From Vicinamibacterales bacterium (lineage in GTDB: Bacteria; Acidobacteriota; Vicinamibacteria; Vicinamibacterales; UBA8438): 64,000 nt of DNA. Position numbers and translations under genes: made by a program. The number at the start of each line of letters is the position of its first letter. The first letter of the stretch is position 1. The notes beneath the pieces were generated by a model, which saw only the letters and a program-made list of their open reading frames with translations, ran no database searches and was not told the DNA's origin. This document shows, piece after piece, positions 1 to 8,434 of this stretch. Location of the stretch: NCBI GenBank assembly GCA_958296065.1, contig CATQHX010000074.1, positions 62,001 through 126,000 of the forward strand, given 5' to 3'.

Positions 1-626
1 CTGACCGCGTACTGGCTCGTGTCGATGATGCGGCCGAGACCCCGTGTCAGGTCGACCCGGCCGTTGCGGCCGAACGCCGGGTCCGGTTCGCCGGTTTTCG
101 CGTCGACCGAAACCAGCCAGGTCCGTCCGCCGGCATAGAGCAGCCGGGCCTCCTCGCCGTCCGTCCAGTAGGCGAGTCCCCGGATCAGGAAGCCGTGCAC
201 GGAGGGGCGCCCGTCCAGGTAGAGGCCGGGGTCGTAGCTCCAGATCGTCTCGCCGGTCGTCGGATCGATCGCCGCCACCTGCCCCAGGTTGGTGGTGGTG
301 TAGAGCACGCCGTCGACCACCAGCGGCGTCACCTCGTAGGCGTAGGTGCGGAACCGCTGGCCGTCGCGGATGACCGGGTTCTCGGCCCGCAGCCTCTCGT
401 CGACCGACGTCCAGGCCCAGGCGATGCGGAGCTGATCGACGTTGTCCGCCGTGATCTGGTCGAGGGGCGTGTACTTGGTATGGCCGGGGTCGCCGCCGTA
501 GAAGCGCCACTCAGCCGGGTCGGCGCCGGCCTGGGCGCGTGTCTCGATTGGCGTCAGGGCCGCGGCGGCCACGAACAGTAGCCCGGTCAGGAAACCTATC
601 GCCGTCCGCGCACCGATCCAGCGCAT
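1..626 (-). CDS. PQQ-dependent dehydrogenase, N-terminal part (runs off the left edge)
   Basis: The frame is open from an ATG at 626 to the window edge, about 208 codons. A hydrophobic leader ending in an Ala-Gln-Ala cut site (near TRAQA) precedes a typical quinoprotein start: WRFYGGDPGHTKYTPLDQI, then DNVDQLRIAWAW and an ATTGETIWSYD propeller tryptophan-docking motif. This matches the membrane-associated or periplasmic glucose/alcohol quinoprotein family, which oxidises alcohols or sugars with pyrroloquinoline quinone. It resembles the complete protein at 61008-63002 more than the MxaF-like one at 19323. The active-site and metal-binding half lies outside the window, so the substrate cannot be judged. 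The region 627-741 downstream of the next gene shows nothing. Confidence 0.85.
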   Translation of the reverse strand, partial: MRWIGARTAIGFLTGLLFVAAAALTPIETRAQAGADPAEWRFYGGDPGHTKYTPLDQITADNVDQLRIAWAWTSVDERLRAENPVIRDGQRFRTYAYEVTPLVVDGVLYTTTNLGQVAAIDPTTGETIWSYDPGLYLDGRPSVHGFLIRGLAYWTDGEEARLLYAGGRTWLVSVDAKTGEPDPAFGRNGRVDLTRGLGRIIDTSQYAV

Positions 627-741
627 GGGTCTGCACCTCGACATTCCGTGTACAGCGCTCATTCTAAGCGGACCGCCCCGGTCCCCGCCGCGCGCTGCCC
701 GGCGAATCGCCCCCGCCAGGGAGCCGGTTGCGCGAGCTGCG

Positions 742-1275
742 TCACGGAGCGGCTCGCGTCCAGCGGCCGCGAATCGTGATGCTGTCCGTAGCGCCGGGCA
801 GCGTCAGGTCGAAGACCTCCTCGAAGCTGTTCGCATTCGTCCGCGTCAGGGTGAGCGTCGCCCGCGTGCCGCGCGCGTTCTCCGACGCCTCGAGGACGAA
901 CACCAAGCGCTCCGGCGTCGACGCGTCGTCGAGGACGAACGTGTTCACGAACCCCTCGCTGTTGAACTGGCGCAGGACGTACGTGTCACGGTCGTCGTCG
1001 TAGCTGACCACGGTCCAGTCCTCGTGGTCGTCGCCGTCGGGCAGGCCGTCCTGCGGCGGGAAGACCGACCGATTCCGGCTCAGCAGGTACCGGTCCCGCA
1101 GCACGAGCTCGTACGTGCGCTCGCCGCGGCCCTCCCCGAAGGTGGCGGACTCCTCGCTCGTCCAGGCACCGAGGAAGAATTCGAATGCGGACCAGCGATC
1201 CGGCGTCTCGCCCCGTTGGGCCTTGGCGGGCACGGTCACGCACACGAACAGCAGAAGCGTCAGAATGGTTCTCAT
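742..1275 (-). CDS. secreted lipocalin/DUF1579-like protein
   Basis: 177 residues with a clear signal peptide (MRTILTLLLFVCVTVPAKA, then Gln). The ATG is preceded by GGGAGGATTCC, a good ribosome site. The mature part opens with FEFFLGAWTSEESATFGEG and continues with alternating strand-like segments rich in Tyr, Val and Arg. This resembles DUF1579 or nitrobindin-like beta barrels, which begin with a LxGxW motif. The function is unknown; a small-molecule or haem-binding extracytoplasmic barrel is an inference. It stands alone, downstream of an AraC regulator on the same strand with a 130-bp gap, so co-transcription is possible but not shown. Confidence 0.75.
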   Translation of the reverse strand: MRTILTLLLFVCVTVPAKAQRGETPDRWSAFEFFLGAWTSEESATFGEGRGERTYELVLRDRYLLSRNRSVFPPQDGLPDGDDHEDWTVVSYDDDRDTYVLRQFNSEGFVNTFVLDDASTPERLVFVLEASENARGTRATLTLTRTNANSFEEVFDLTLPGATDSITIRGRWTRAAP

Positions 1276-1407
1276 GGAATCCTCCCGGGTAGATATGGTT
1301 GAGCGACGGGGCTCACGGTACCGCTCCCAGTCGGGCCCAGGCTTGTAAAGAATCGACAGGCTGGTGCTGGCTCCGGGGCGTCGGCGCGGTTTCTGCGGCG
1401 TAGACGC

Positions 1408-2214
1408 CTACTCCACATCGAGCGCCGACACGCGCGGGCTGGCCGCGAACTCGCCCGGCGTCATGCCCGAGAAAGCCCTGAACTCGTGGATGAAGTGGGC
1501 CTGGTCGTAGAACCCGGCGTCGTGAGCCAGCCCCGTCAGGCGGGCGTCCGGCGCGTGCCGCAGGCGCCGGCAGGCGCGCAGGAACCGCGCCAGCCGCGCC
1601 AGGTGCTTCGGGGTCATGCCCAGGGCCGCCGCGAACGTCCGCTCGAGATGCTGCTGGGTGACGCCCAGCGACCCGGCGATGCGATCGATGCGCAGCGGCG
1701 CGCGTGTCCGCCATAGCGCCCGAACGAGCGGCGAGACGTCCTGCTTGCGATGCGCGGCGAGACGCCGGCGCAGAAAAGCCTGCAGCGCGCCGATCCGATC
1801 CTCGTCGGTCGCGGCCGCGGCGATCCGCTCCTCCACCTCGCGGACATCACGGCGAGGCCACACTTCGTCGGCCGGCGTGGCTCGATCCCCGACCTCGCGC
1901 ATGGGGACCGCGAAGAAATGGTGTGCTCCCCACGGATGGAACCGCACCGACACGAACCCGCCGGCGCCCGCCGGCTGGATCTCGACATAGCGGTTGATCT
2001 GGAAGACCAGCAGGCTGACGGGCTGCGCTACGGCGTCCGCTCCGCCGAACCGCATCTGGAACGGCCGGCGGTAGTGGAAGACAGCCTCGACGACGCCGTC
2101 CGCCACGATCCGCTCCGGCCCCCCGAACAGGGCCGGTCGTTCGCATTCGAGCAGCCAGATCTGCCGGACGTACGGGGCGAGGGCGTCGTCGACGGGGAAC
2201 TCGCGGTACCGCAT
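1408..2214 (-). CDS. AraC-family transcriptional regulator
   Basis: The protein has an N-terminal DUF6597-like cupin segment (MRYREFPVDDALAPYVRQIW, then a VVEAVFHYRRPF strand and an FVSVRFHPWGAHHFF strand). A C-terminal pair of helix-turn-helix units follows (IDRIAGSLGVTQQHLERTF and LTGLAHDAGFYDQAHFIHEF), with the usual GMTPGEF ending. This is the classical AraC/XylS DNA-binding half, about 100 residues. An alternative GTG start at 2328 adds 38 residues and has a GAGG upstream, but the family normally begins at the ATG used here. The ligand and target genes are not evident; the neighbouring secreted protein is one candidate. Confidence 0.88.
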   Translation of the reverse strand: MRYREFPVDDALAPYVRQIWLLECERPALFGGPERIVADGVVEAVFHYRRPFQMRFGGADAVAQPVSLLVFQINRYVEIQPAGAGGFVSVRFHPWGAHHFFAVPMREVGDRATPADEVWPRRDVREVEERIAAAATDEDRIGALQAFLRRRLAAHRKQDVSPLVRALWRTRAPLRIDRIAGSLGVTQQHLERTFAAALGMTPKHLARLARFLRACRRLRHAPDARLTGLAHDAGFYDQAHFIHEFRAFSGMTPGEFAASPRVSALDVE

Positions 2215-2346
2215 CGGCACGATGCCGCATGGTAACCCGGTCGACGCGTCCTTCCTGCACGTCGGATCCGGAGGTCCGGTTTCCGTCACGTCTCGCACCT
2301 GTCGCCCATCGACAAAAACTGCGAACACCAGCGTTGCCTCTACCGT

Positions 2347-2532
2347 CTAACCCTGACAGCGCCTGCCAGGGAGCGTCCGGTGTTTCCACTGCCTCACCTT
2401 GTCGTGGCCGCACCTGTAGCGCAACTCGAGCGTGAGCGCGTCGGCCCAGGCCTCTTCGACCACGCGGCCGTCAACGACGACCTCGGACGTCGCACTGCCT
2501 GAGCCAGGAGGAGAAGGGGACGCATACTTCAA
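2347..2532 (-). CDS. small hypothetical ORF, weakly supported
   Basis: 61 codons starting MKYASPSPPG. It has a plausible beta-strand segment (SEVVVDGRVVEEAWADALTL) but no recognised domain, membrane segment or signal peptide. It fills the gap between the AraC regulator and the VapC gene on the same strand. The composition could equally be a decayed fragment or a chance open frame in GC-rich DNA. Confidence 0.22.
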   Translation of the reverse strand: MKYASPSPPGSGSATSEVVVDGRVVEEAWADALTLELRYRCGHDKVRQWKHRTLPGRRCQG

Positions 2533-2574
2533 CTCATCGTCGGCGCGCCCGCGGAGTGACCTCGACTATGGGCG

Positions 2575-3006
2575 TCACGACCTCAGGGGATGTCGCCAGC
2601 GCAACCCCGGGAAACGGGCGAAGTCGCCGTCGGTCGTAACCCACTCGCAGCCGTGCTCGATCGCCATGGCGGCAAGCCAGGCGTCTGGGACGAGATTGCC
2701 CTTCGCACCCACGGCGTCGCACAGGCTCCGGAAAATCCGCCAGTGATCGGGTCCCGGAGAGACCGCCACGCGGTTGGGGCGCGTCCGCAGATCCTCCGCG
2801 AATTGCATCGCCTCGGCCAGGGAGCTCGGCGCCGCGAAGATACGCGGGTGGGTGACGATGCGCACGAATCCGCTGATCACGAGATCGCTCAGGCCGAAGG
2901 CGGCGTCGGCATTGGCGGTCGTCTGCACCCAGTCGCGATAGGCTCGATGATCGCGCGCGTCTTCCCGGTGTGCGTAGACGAGCACGTTGACGTCGGGAAG
3001 AATCAC
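2575..3006 (-). CDS. vapC: VapC-type PIN-domain toxin
   Basis: 143 residues with the complete PIN fold. The first acidic residue is in ILPDVNVLVYAHREDARDH, central acids lie in the body, and the C-terminal sites are VPDAWLAAMAIEHGCEWVTTDGDF. The four conserved acids coordinate Mg for single-strand RNA cleavage in this family. The length is normal. The start ATG overlaps the stop of the antitoxin gene by 4 bases (3003-3006), the usual translational coupling of vapBC. Toxicity is kept in check by the upstream antitoxin protein. It is most likely an RNase toxin of a chromosomal addiction module; the specific RNA target cannot be read from sequence. Confidence 0.9.
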   Translation of the reverse strand: MILPDVNVLVYAHREDARDHRAYRDWVQTTANADAAFGLSDLVISGFVRIVTHPRIFAAPSSLAEAMQFAEDLRTRPNRVAVSPGPDHWRIFRSLCDAVGAKGNLVPDAWLAAMAIEHGCEWVTTDGDFARFPGLRWRHPLRS

Positions 3007-3242
3007 TCCACGCCGTCCATCACGTCGAGCAGGGACGCCGAATCATCCAGGTCGATTCCCGGACGCAGGCCGCCGCGCCCGGCAGTCGTGAGCCGGACGC
3101 GCGTGCGCGGTTCGGCGGTCGTTCGAGCCAGTCGGGCGCGTAGAGACTCCTCGATGATCGCCGTCAGAGTCATGCCGCACCTGGCCGCCTCCCGTTTCGT
3201 TTCCAGCAGGAGGCTGTCCGCCAGTCGGATGGTGGTTCGCAT
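3003..3242 (-). CDS. vapB: VapB-type ribbon-helix-helix antitoxin
   Basis: 79 residues. The first 45 residues are a ribbon-helix-helix DNA-binding unit: strand MRTTIRLADSLL, then helices KREAARCGMTLTAIIEESLRARLA. The tail (RTRVRLTTAGRGGLRPGIDL) is the flexible toxin-neutralising segment. It overlaps the toxin start by ATGA. An AT-rich stretch with an inverted repeat lies directly upstream, where autoregulatory binding is expected. Confidence 0.88.
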   Translation of the reverse strand: MRTTIRLADSLLLETKREAARCGMTLTAIIEESLRARLARTTAEPRTRVRLTTAGRGGLRPGIDLDDSASLLDVMDGVE

Positions 3243-3252
3243 GATGAATGAG

Positions 3253-3275
3253 CATATTGCATATGCGTCAATATG
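3253..3275. promoter_or_regulatory. inverted repeat, probable VapB operator
   Basis: CATATTG at 3253-3259 and CAATATG at 3269-3275 form perfect 7-bp arms with a 9-bp centre, just 11 bp upstream of the vapB start in an AT-rich island unlike its surroundings. On the minus strand a TTGACG hexamer overlaps the distal arm, so bound antitoxin would block the promoter. Autorepression is typical of the family; this site is inferred. Confidence 0.55.
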
Positions 3276-3881
3276 TCACAGTGACGACACGCGCTGCCCC
3301 GCGGCTCCTGTATTGTTTCGCTTCCTCGCCCACCGCAGCGCGGAGCTGGCGGTCACCGCCATCACGGCAGCGAGCAGGTTGAACAGCATGTCGATCGGGT
3401 CGAACACGCGGCTGGGCAGGAACAACTGGATGCACTCGTCGATGACCCCGATCAGCGTCGCCGCCAGTACCGCCAGCAGCGCCGGTGCGGGGACGCGGCG
3501 GCCGTGGCTCGCCCGCTCCGCCAGCGCTTCGTGGATGAAGAGGGCCACCACGCCGTACTCGATGAGGTGAGAGCGCTCCGTCGGGATCGACATGCGGACG
3601 AACACGAGCAGATAGGCAGCCACGACCCCCAGCGCGACGGCGATCTCGACTCCCCCCGGGCGCACCCTGAGCCCCTGCGTCACTGCCGTCGCCACGACCA
3701 GGAGGCAGCAGACCAGGAAGAGGCCCACGCCCAGGTCGAGGTGCCCCACCATGGCGAACAACGTCCGCGCCAGTCCGAGGGTGGAGTAGATTGCCATCAC
3801 GACGGCCAGCGTCCAGGCCCAGAGGCGCCGTTCGCGTTCCGATGTGAAGCGTTGGCGTCGCAGGGGGCAGGTGGGGTTCAT
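3276..3881 (-). CDS. VanZ-family membrane protein
   Basis: About 201 residues from the ATG at 3881; the open frame extends further upstream but reads antisense-like sequence there. Four or five hydrophobic helices are visible (LWAWTLAVVMAIYSTLGL, LGVGLFLVCCLLVVATAV, VEIAVALGVVAAYLLVFV and others). The VanZ signature follows: LIEYGVVALFIHE, then VIDECIQLFLPSRVFDPIDM and FNLLAAVMAV. VanZ homologues are integral membrane proteins; one confers low teicoplanin resistance, but most have no known role. Its start overlaps the stop of the upstream gene (3878-4906) by ATGA, so the two are translationally coupled and may act together at the envelope. Confidence 0.85.
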   Translation of the reverse strand: MNPTCPLRRQRFTSERERRLWAWTLAVVMAIYSTLGLARTLFAMVGHLDLGVGLFLVCCLLVVATAVTQGLRVRPGGVEIAVALGVVAAYLLVFVRMSIPTERSHLIEYGVVALFIHEALAERASHGRRVPAPALLAVLAATLIGVIDECIQLFLPSRVFDPIDMLFNLLAAVMAVTASSALRWARKRNNTGAAGQRVSSL

Positions 3882-4906
3882 CGGTCGCTCTCCGGATCGG
3901 CGAGCCGGGCTCCCGTATCCGCCTGCCGATAGTCGAAGAACTCCTGTGTGAGCGTCGCCTCGTACTCGCCGAGCGCCGTCGTGGCACGACCGGAGAGGGT
4001 CATCCGCGCCGGCATCCAGACGCCGCGGACAGGCGCCAGCTCCATCACCGCATGCAGGCCGTCGGCCCGCAGGAGCCATCGGAACCGAAGGAAGTCGAGC
4101 CCGGCGTTCTCGAAGGCGTACCTCACTATCTGGTGAATCTCGGGATCGATCCAGAGCGTCACCATCGAGGTCTTTCTCATGCCGCGGTTGATCCGTTCGC
4201 CGGCTTCCTCCCAGAAGGGACCCGTCGGGTAGAACTCGATACGAACCACCTCGCGGCCCGCCACGGTCTCGCGACCGGCGAGGTAGTAATCGCCCGGCTC
4301 CGCCGTCCACTCCAGAAAATAGAAGAAGTCGGTGACGAAGCGGGGGTCGGGGTCTCTCGGGTCGACGAGCCCCTGGCTCTCGGCAGCACGCCTGTCACCA
4401 CCCGTCAGCAGCCCGGCGCGCCGCTGCTCCTCGTCGCGCAGCCAGGACCGTTCGTAGCCGCGCCGCGCCGCATCGTCGATGCCGACGCCGTCCACGCGCA
4501 CGGGGCTGCGCACCGCCGTTCCGTCGCGGACGTACCACTCGTACTCGCGCACGCGCCGAAAGCTGGACAGTCGACTCTCCGGTGGCGCGTCGAGCTCGAA
4601 CGACCAGGTCTCGCGCAGGACGAAGTCTCCCAGCTCCTGCCACGGTGCGGCGTCACGGTTGGCGAGCACGCGCTCCATGAACCGGTCGATGTCGTTGTCG
4701 TTCCTGGCCGCGCGTGGTTCTGCCGCGTGGGCGGTCGCCGTGCCAGCCTGCATGGACGAAACCGTCGCGGCCGGCTGTGTGGACGAGACCGCGGCACCGG
4801 ACAATGCGGGAGCGGGCATCGAAGTGGTCGCCATCGCCATGGCGATGGCGACTGCCCCGGGTACCGCCTGGCCGCCCGACCCTCCGCGAGGATGTTCCAT
4901 GTGCAT
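3878..4906 (-). CDS. secreted protein of unknown function, coupled to VanZ
   Basis: 342 residues from an ATG at 4906, chosen because GGAGG lies 6 bases upstream; the frame is open further upstream without a good start. The N-terminus is an Ala/Thr/Met-rich, export-like segment ending near AHAAEPRAA. The mature domain (from about residue 70) has helical and strand elements such as RFMERVLANRDAAPW, REYEWYVRDGTAVRSPVRVD and MVTLWIDPEIHQIVRYAFENAG. The last resembles outer-membrane lipoprotein-sorting-like (LolA/DUF4292-like) folds, in which a strand-rich sheet binds lipid. That relation is only a resemblance. The ATGA overlap with the VanZ gene suggests a shared envelope role. Confidence 0.72.
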   Translation of the reverse strand: MHMEHPRGGSGGQAVPGAVAIAMAMATTSMPAPALSGAAVSSTQPAATVSSMQAGTATAHAAEPRAARNDNDIDRFMERVLANRDAAPWQELGDFVLRETWSFELDAPPESRLSSFRRVREYEWYVRDGTAVRSPVRVDGVGIDDAARRGYERSWLRDEEQRRAGLLTGGDRRAAESQGLVDPRDPDPRFVTDFFYFLEWTAEPGDYYLAGRETVAGREVVRIEFYPTGPFWEEAGERINRGMRKTSMVTLWIDPEIHQIVRYAFENAGLDFLRFRWLLRADGLHAVMELAPVRGVWMPARMTLSGRATTALGEYEATLTQEFFDYRQADTGARLADPESDR

Positions 4907-5054
4907 GTCGGTCCTCCGTCGTGCAGCCACGCGCTCGCGCCGTAGGAGTTTCGCGCAGAGAAACTCCCAACGCGACCGTAGGGTCACGCGAGCTCGCCGC
5001 ACCGTGCCACGGAATGAGCACAGCGGATGCCAACCCGGCGGTCGGCCCCCAAAG

Positions 5055-5336
5055 TCATTGCGTTGCGGTAAGTTGGATCGTTGGACGAGACGCTGCGAGC
5101 GGCTCGACTCCGGGTGGAGTCTGGACACCACGCGCCAACCGCTGTGCATCCAGTGCACGTACGCGCCGGCGCGAGTGGCCTGTCCTGCCGAAGGCATTCG
5201 AGGCTGCCCCGAGGTCCTCGACGACGACGTCCCCTATCGCCGGAACGTCGGACACGCCACCCGCGGCCAGGGCACGCTGCATCCATTCCGCGTCGATCGT
5301 GGCCGGGTCGTCGCAGAGGGTCGGGCGGCTCGGCAT
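5055..5336 (-). pseudogene. N-terminal fragment of a phosphotransferase-like protein
   Basis: From an ATG at 5336, about 50 residues look like the start of an aminoglycoside-phosphotransferase/ecdysteroid-kinase-like protein (IDAEWMQRALAAGGVSDVPA, then a VVVEDLG loop). After SNAFG the similarity stops and the rest is Arg-rich, low-quality sequence. The catalytic HxD and DxD motifs are absent. It appears to be a truncated remnant. Between this and 4906 nothing else is supported. Confidence 0.4.
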
Positions 5337-5444
5337 GTGGGATTCCTTCCCGTCAGGCAGCATTCGCGTTACTCGACCTCAATGAACCCGAGGGCCGCCC
5401 TCCGTCGGCGCCCTGGAGACTCGAGGTCGTCGAGACGCCTGCCC

Positions 5445-7757
5445 TCACGGGTCGGCGGCCATGCGGTAGCCGACCCCGCGCTCGGTCAGGACGTAGATAG
5501 GCTTGGCCGCATCGTCGCCCAGCTTGCGGCGGAGCTTCTTCACCAGGGTCCGCACCCCCGTCGAATCGGCGGCGTCCCGCCCGCCCCGCACCTGGCGCAC
5601 CAGTTTTTCGGGCGTCAGCACCCGTCCCGCGTTGAGCGAGAGCAGGCGGAGAAGCTCGTACTCGCTGGCCGTCAGTTGCACCGCCCGCCCCGCCACGGTC
5701 ACCTTGCGGCGCTCGTAGTCGATGGCCAGCTCTCCGAGCCGGAAGCGTTCCGGTTCCGCCCGCCTGCGCAGGGCCGCCTGCACTCGCGCCATCAGCTCGG
5801 TCGGCGAGAAGGGCTTGACGATGTAGTCGGCGGCGCCGAGCTCCAGGGCCCTGGCGATCGTCTCGTCCCTGCCGTAGGCGGAAATGAAGATGACCGGCAG
5901 GTCGGCAAGCTGGGGGATGCGCTGCATCAACTCGATGCCATCGGTTCCCGGCAACATCAGGTCCAACAGGACCAATGCAGGCTTGTGCGTCTCGACGAGG
6001 TCCGATAGCTGTCGTGGGTCCCCGGTCACGACCGGCGCGTAGCCGGCCGGGATGAGCGCGTCCCGCACGTAGCGCAGCGACTGCGGGTCGTCGTCGACGA
6101 CCAGGATGCACGATGACTTCCGCCCTTCCCCCGGCGAGCCGGAGCGGCTCGCGGCCACGCCGGTTGCGGCGTCGCCGGCCTCTTCGGCCATCGGAATCGT
6201 GAACGTGACCCGCGTCCCCCGGCCCGGCCCTCCGCTTTCGGCCCAGATGCGACCCCCGTGTGCCTCTACCAGGCCCTTGCAGATGGCCAGTCCCAGGCCG
6301 TATCCCGCGGCCCCGCGCTTCGGGTCGCCGCCGGCAGCGCCGACATGCTTGCGGAACAGGTGCGGCAACTGCTCCGGCGGTATGCCCTGGCCTTCGTCGG
6401 ACACCGAGATCGCCACGTGAACGCCATCGAGCGCCGCGACGACGTGGAGGGGTAACGTATCGGGAGAATGTCTCGCCGCGTTGGACAACAGGTTGTTCAG
6501 GACCTGGACGATGCGCCGCCGGTCGGCCATCACCTGGGGCAGGTCCGGCGGCAGGTCGATATGGACGGCGTGCCGGCCGCCGCCGCTGAGGAACGTGTTC
6601 CGCGCCCGGTCCACCAGGCTGGCCACCACCGCCGGCTCGGGAGCGACCGACAGCGTGCCGGTCTCGATACGTCCCGCATCGAGCAGGTCGCTGATCAAGC
6701 CGATCATGTGGTCGGCCTGATCGTCGATGATCCGGTGGAACGCGCGCACCTCGGCCGGGTCCAGCTCCGGCGAGGGGCGCAGCAGCGCGGCCGCCGAGCC
6801 CTTGATGGAAGTCAGCGGGGCTCGCAGCTCGTGGCTCACCATGCCCAGGAACTCGGTCTGCAACCGCTCCAGTTCGTTCAGCGGCGTCAGGTCCTGCATG
6901 GTGACAACCACCGATTCGACCAAACCGTCCGCCGAGCGGATCGGAGTCGCGTTGACCAGCATCCTCACGCTGCGGCCGTCGGGGACCGACAACACGATCT
7001 CCTGGGCGCGCACGGTCGTCGTCTCGCGCAACTGCTGCGCGAGGCCAGGCTCGTCGAGGGCGACCTCCCGCCCATCGGGGAACCGGCACGTCAACGAGTG
7101 CAGCAGAGCTTCCCGGGACTGGTCCGGCGAGCGCATCGTGTTGATAATCCGCCTCGCCTCCTGATTGAACGACACCGGTTTCGTGGTCCTGGCGTCGTGG
7201 ATCACGACGCCCACCGGCGAAGTCTCGATCAGGGTTTCCAGGTTGGCCCGGGCTCGCTGTTCGTTCTGGTGCGTGCGCGCGTTGGCGATCGCCGTCGCCG
7301 CCTGCAACGCGAACAGGACGAGGATCTCTTCGTCCTCGGTCGTGAACTCTCGACCGTCTTCCTTGTCGCCCAGGAAGAAGTTGCCGACATGCTCGCCCCG
7401 GTGACGCATCGACGTTGCCTGCATCGTCTTCACCAGTATCCGGTCGGCCGAGAATCCGAGCGACCGGACGTAGGCGGGTAAGTCCGGCATTCGCACCGTT
7501 TCCGGAAGGTCCCGCAGGTGCTCGAAGAGCCGCGGCCCCTCGGGCCAGCCAACCAGGTGTCGGTGCTCGTCGGGCGTGAAGCCGGAGCTGACGAAGTCCT
7601 GGACCCGGTTGCCTGCGTCGACGGTCGTGATGACACCGCATCGGGCGCCGGTCAGCGCACGGGCGCTGTCGACGACCTCTCGCAGGACGGTGCTCAGGTC
7701 GAGACTGCCGCTGATGCGCAGAATGGCCTCGTTCAACGGTGAGATGCGGTCTCGCAG
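5445..7757 (-). CDS. one-piece two-component regulator: GAF-PAS-HisKA-HATPase-REC-winged helix
   Basis: About 770 residues. Counting from the TTG at 7736, the domains are: GAF (about 12-155), PAS (165-285), HisKA with the phospho-acceptor H302 in MVSHELRAPLTS, HATPase with N box NNLLSNAARHSPD and G boxes DEGQGIPPEQL and GYGLGLAICKGLVEAHGG, and a receiver (CILVVDDDPQSLRYV, phospho-Asp in VLLDLMLPG, Lys in DYIVKPFSP). The last is a C-terminal OmpR-type winged helix (LTASEYELLRLLSLNAGRVL to RGVGYRM). It thus carries sensor, phosphorelay and DNA-binding output in one soluble polypeptide. The start is probably the CTG at 7757, with GGGAGGA 8 bases upstream; paralogue similarity extends to there. 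A paralogue lies at 57906-60254. Signal and targets are unknown. Confidence 0.9.
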   Translation of the reverse strand: MRDRISPLNEAILRISGSLDLSTVLREVVDSARALTGARCGVITTVDAGNRVQDFVSSGFTPDEHRHLVGWPEGPRLFEHLRDLPETVRMPDLPAYVRSLGFSADRILVKTMQATSMRHRGEHVGNFFLGDKEDGREFTTEDEEILVLFALQAATAIANARTHQNEQRARANLETLIETSPVGVVIHDARTTKPVSFNQEARRIINTMRSPDQSREALLHSLTCRFPDGREVALDEPGLAQQLRETTTVRAQEIVLSVPDGRSVRMLVNATPIRSADGLVESVVVTMQDLTPLNELERLQTEFLGMVSHELRAPLTSIKGSAAALLRPSPELDPAEVRAFHRIIDDQADHMIGLISDLLDAGRIETGTLSVAPEPAVVASLVDRARNTFLSGGGRHAVHIDLPPDLPQVMADRRRIVQVLNNLLSNAARHSPDTLPLHVVAALDGVHVAISVSDEGQGIPPEQLPHLFRKHVGAAGGDPKRGAAGYGLGLAICKGLVEAHGGRIWAESGGPGRGTRVTFTIPMAEEAGDAATGVAASRSGSPGEGRKSSCILVVDDDPQSLRYVRDALIPAGYAPVVTGDPRQLSDLVETHKPALVLLDLMLPGTDGIELMQRIPQLADLPVIFISAYGRDETIARALELGAADYIVKPFSPTELMARVQAALRRRAEPERFRLGELAIDYERRKVTVAGRAVQLTASEYELLRLLSLNAGRVLTPEKLVRQVRGGRDAADSTGVRTLVKKLRRKLGDDAAKPIYVLTERGVGYRMAADP

Positions 7758-7788
7758 CGCCTTGTCCTCCCACTTATTCCCGACAGGT

Positions 7789-7817
7789 CACATAAACTAC
7801 ACAAAAAACGCCGGCAA
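7789..7817 (-). promoter_or_regulatory. probable promoter of the kinase-regulator gene
   Basis: On the minus strand TTGCCG (7817-7812) and TATGTG (7794-7789) are separated by exactly 17 bp, within a locally AT-rich stretch containing a T run. They sit about 30 bases upstream of the proposed CTG start. The rest of 7818-8107 shows no gene I can support. Confidence 0.4.
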
Positions 7818-8107
7818 GTCACGTCGAAGACACCCCAGCCGTGTAGGATTGGCTCTGATTTCGGCACGCCGGACGGCGCGGTCCCCGGCGGCTCTGCCTT
7901 GCATATGAACGCGCTACCCTCGCTCACCTTGACGCAGCGGTTCTTGGCCTTGTGCCAGGAGCTGGTTCGCAACGCCTCGCGGTCAGAATGGTCGCCGTCG
8001 GCCGGAGCACCGGCGTGTCGGGGCTGCCCGCAAGCGACCACTGGACGGCGTGGGAACGCTGAAGAAATCGCGCGTCGGTCGAGCACCTCGAGCAGAAGCG
8101 CATCCCG

Positions 8108-8434
8108 ATGAGCGGCCAGATCGACCGCCCCAAAGTTCGTCGCATGGGCAAGACCGATGTGATGGCACACTTCGTGGAGCACTTTGCGGCCCGCGGCCTC
8201 ACGCTCGGTCGCGCCGACGCGCGGGAGTTCCTGGAAGAGCTTCACCGACTCTGCGTGCAACAGTTGAACGACACCGGCGAGTTCACGTTGCCACGCATGG
8301 CGAAATTCGTACTGCGGCAACGACCAGCACGGAACGGGCGCAATCCGGCGACTGGGGAAGCCATTCGGATCGAGGCAAGAAAGGTGGTCACCGTCCGCGT
8401 CGCGCAGCAACTCAAAGGCTCGCTCCAGGCGTGA
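8108..8434 (+). CDS. HU/IHF-family DNA-binding protein
   Basis: 108 residues. The C-terminal half carries the HU signature (LPRMAKFVLRQRPARNGRNP followed by TGEAIRIEARKVV), and the ending VAQQLKGSL matches the family. The N-terminal helices (GKTDVMAHFVEHFAARGLTL, then REFLEELHRLCVQQLNDTGE) correspond to the dimerisation helices. A second in-frame start at 8144 would give the more usual 96-residue length. HU bends DNA and organises nucleoids; this divergent copy could assist the neighbouring regulator or other loci. The region 8435-8575 downstream holds nothing recognisable. Confidence 0.82.
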   Translation: MSGQIDRPKVRRMGKTDVMAHFVEHFAARGLTLGRADAREFLEELHRLCVQQLNDTGEFTLPRMAKFVLRQRPARNGRNPATGEAIRIEARKVVTVRVAQQLKGSLQA

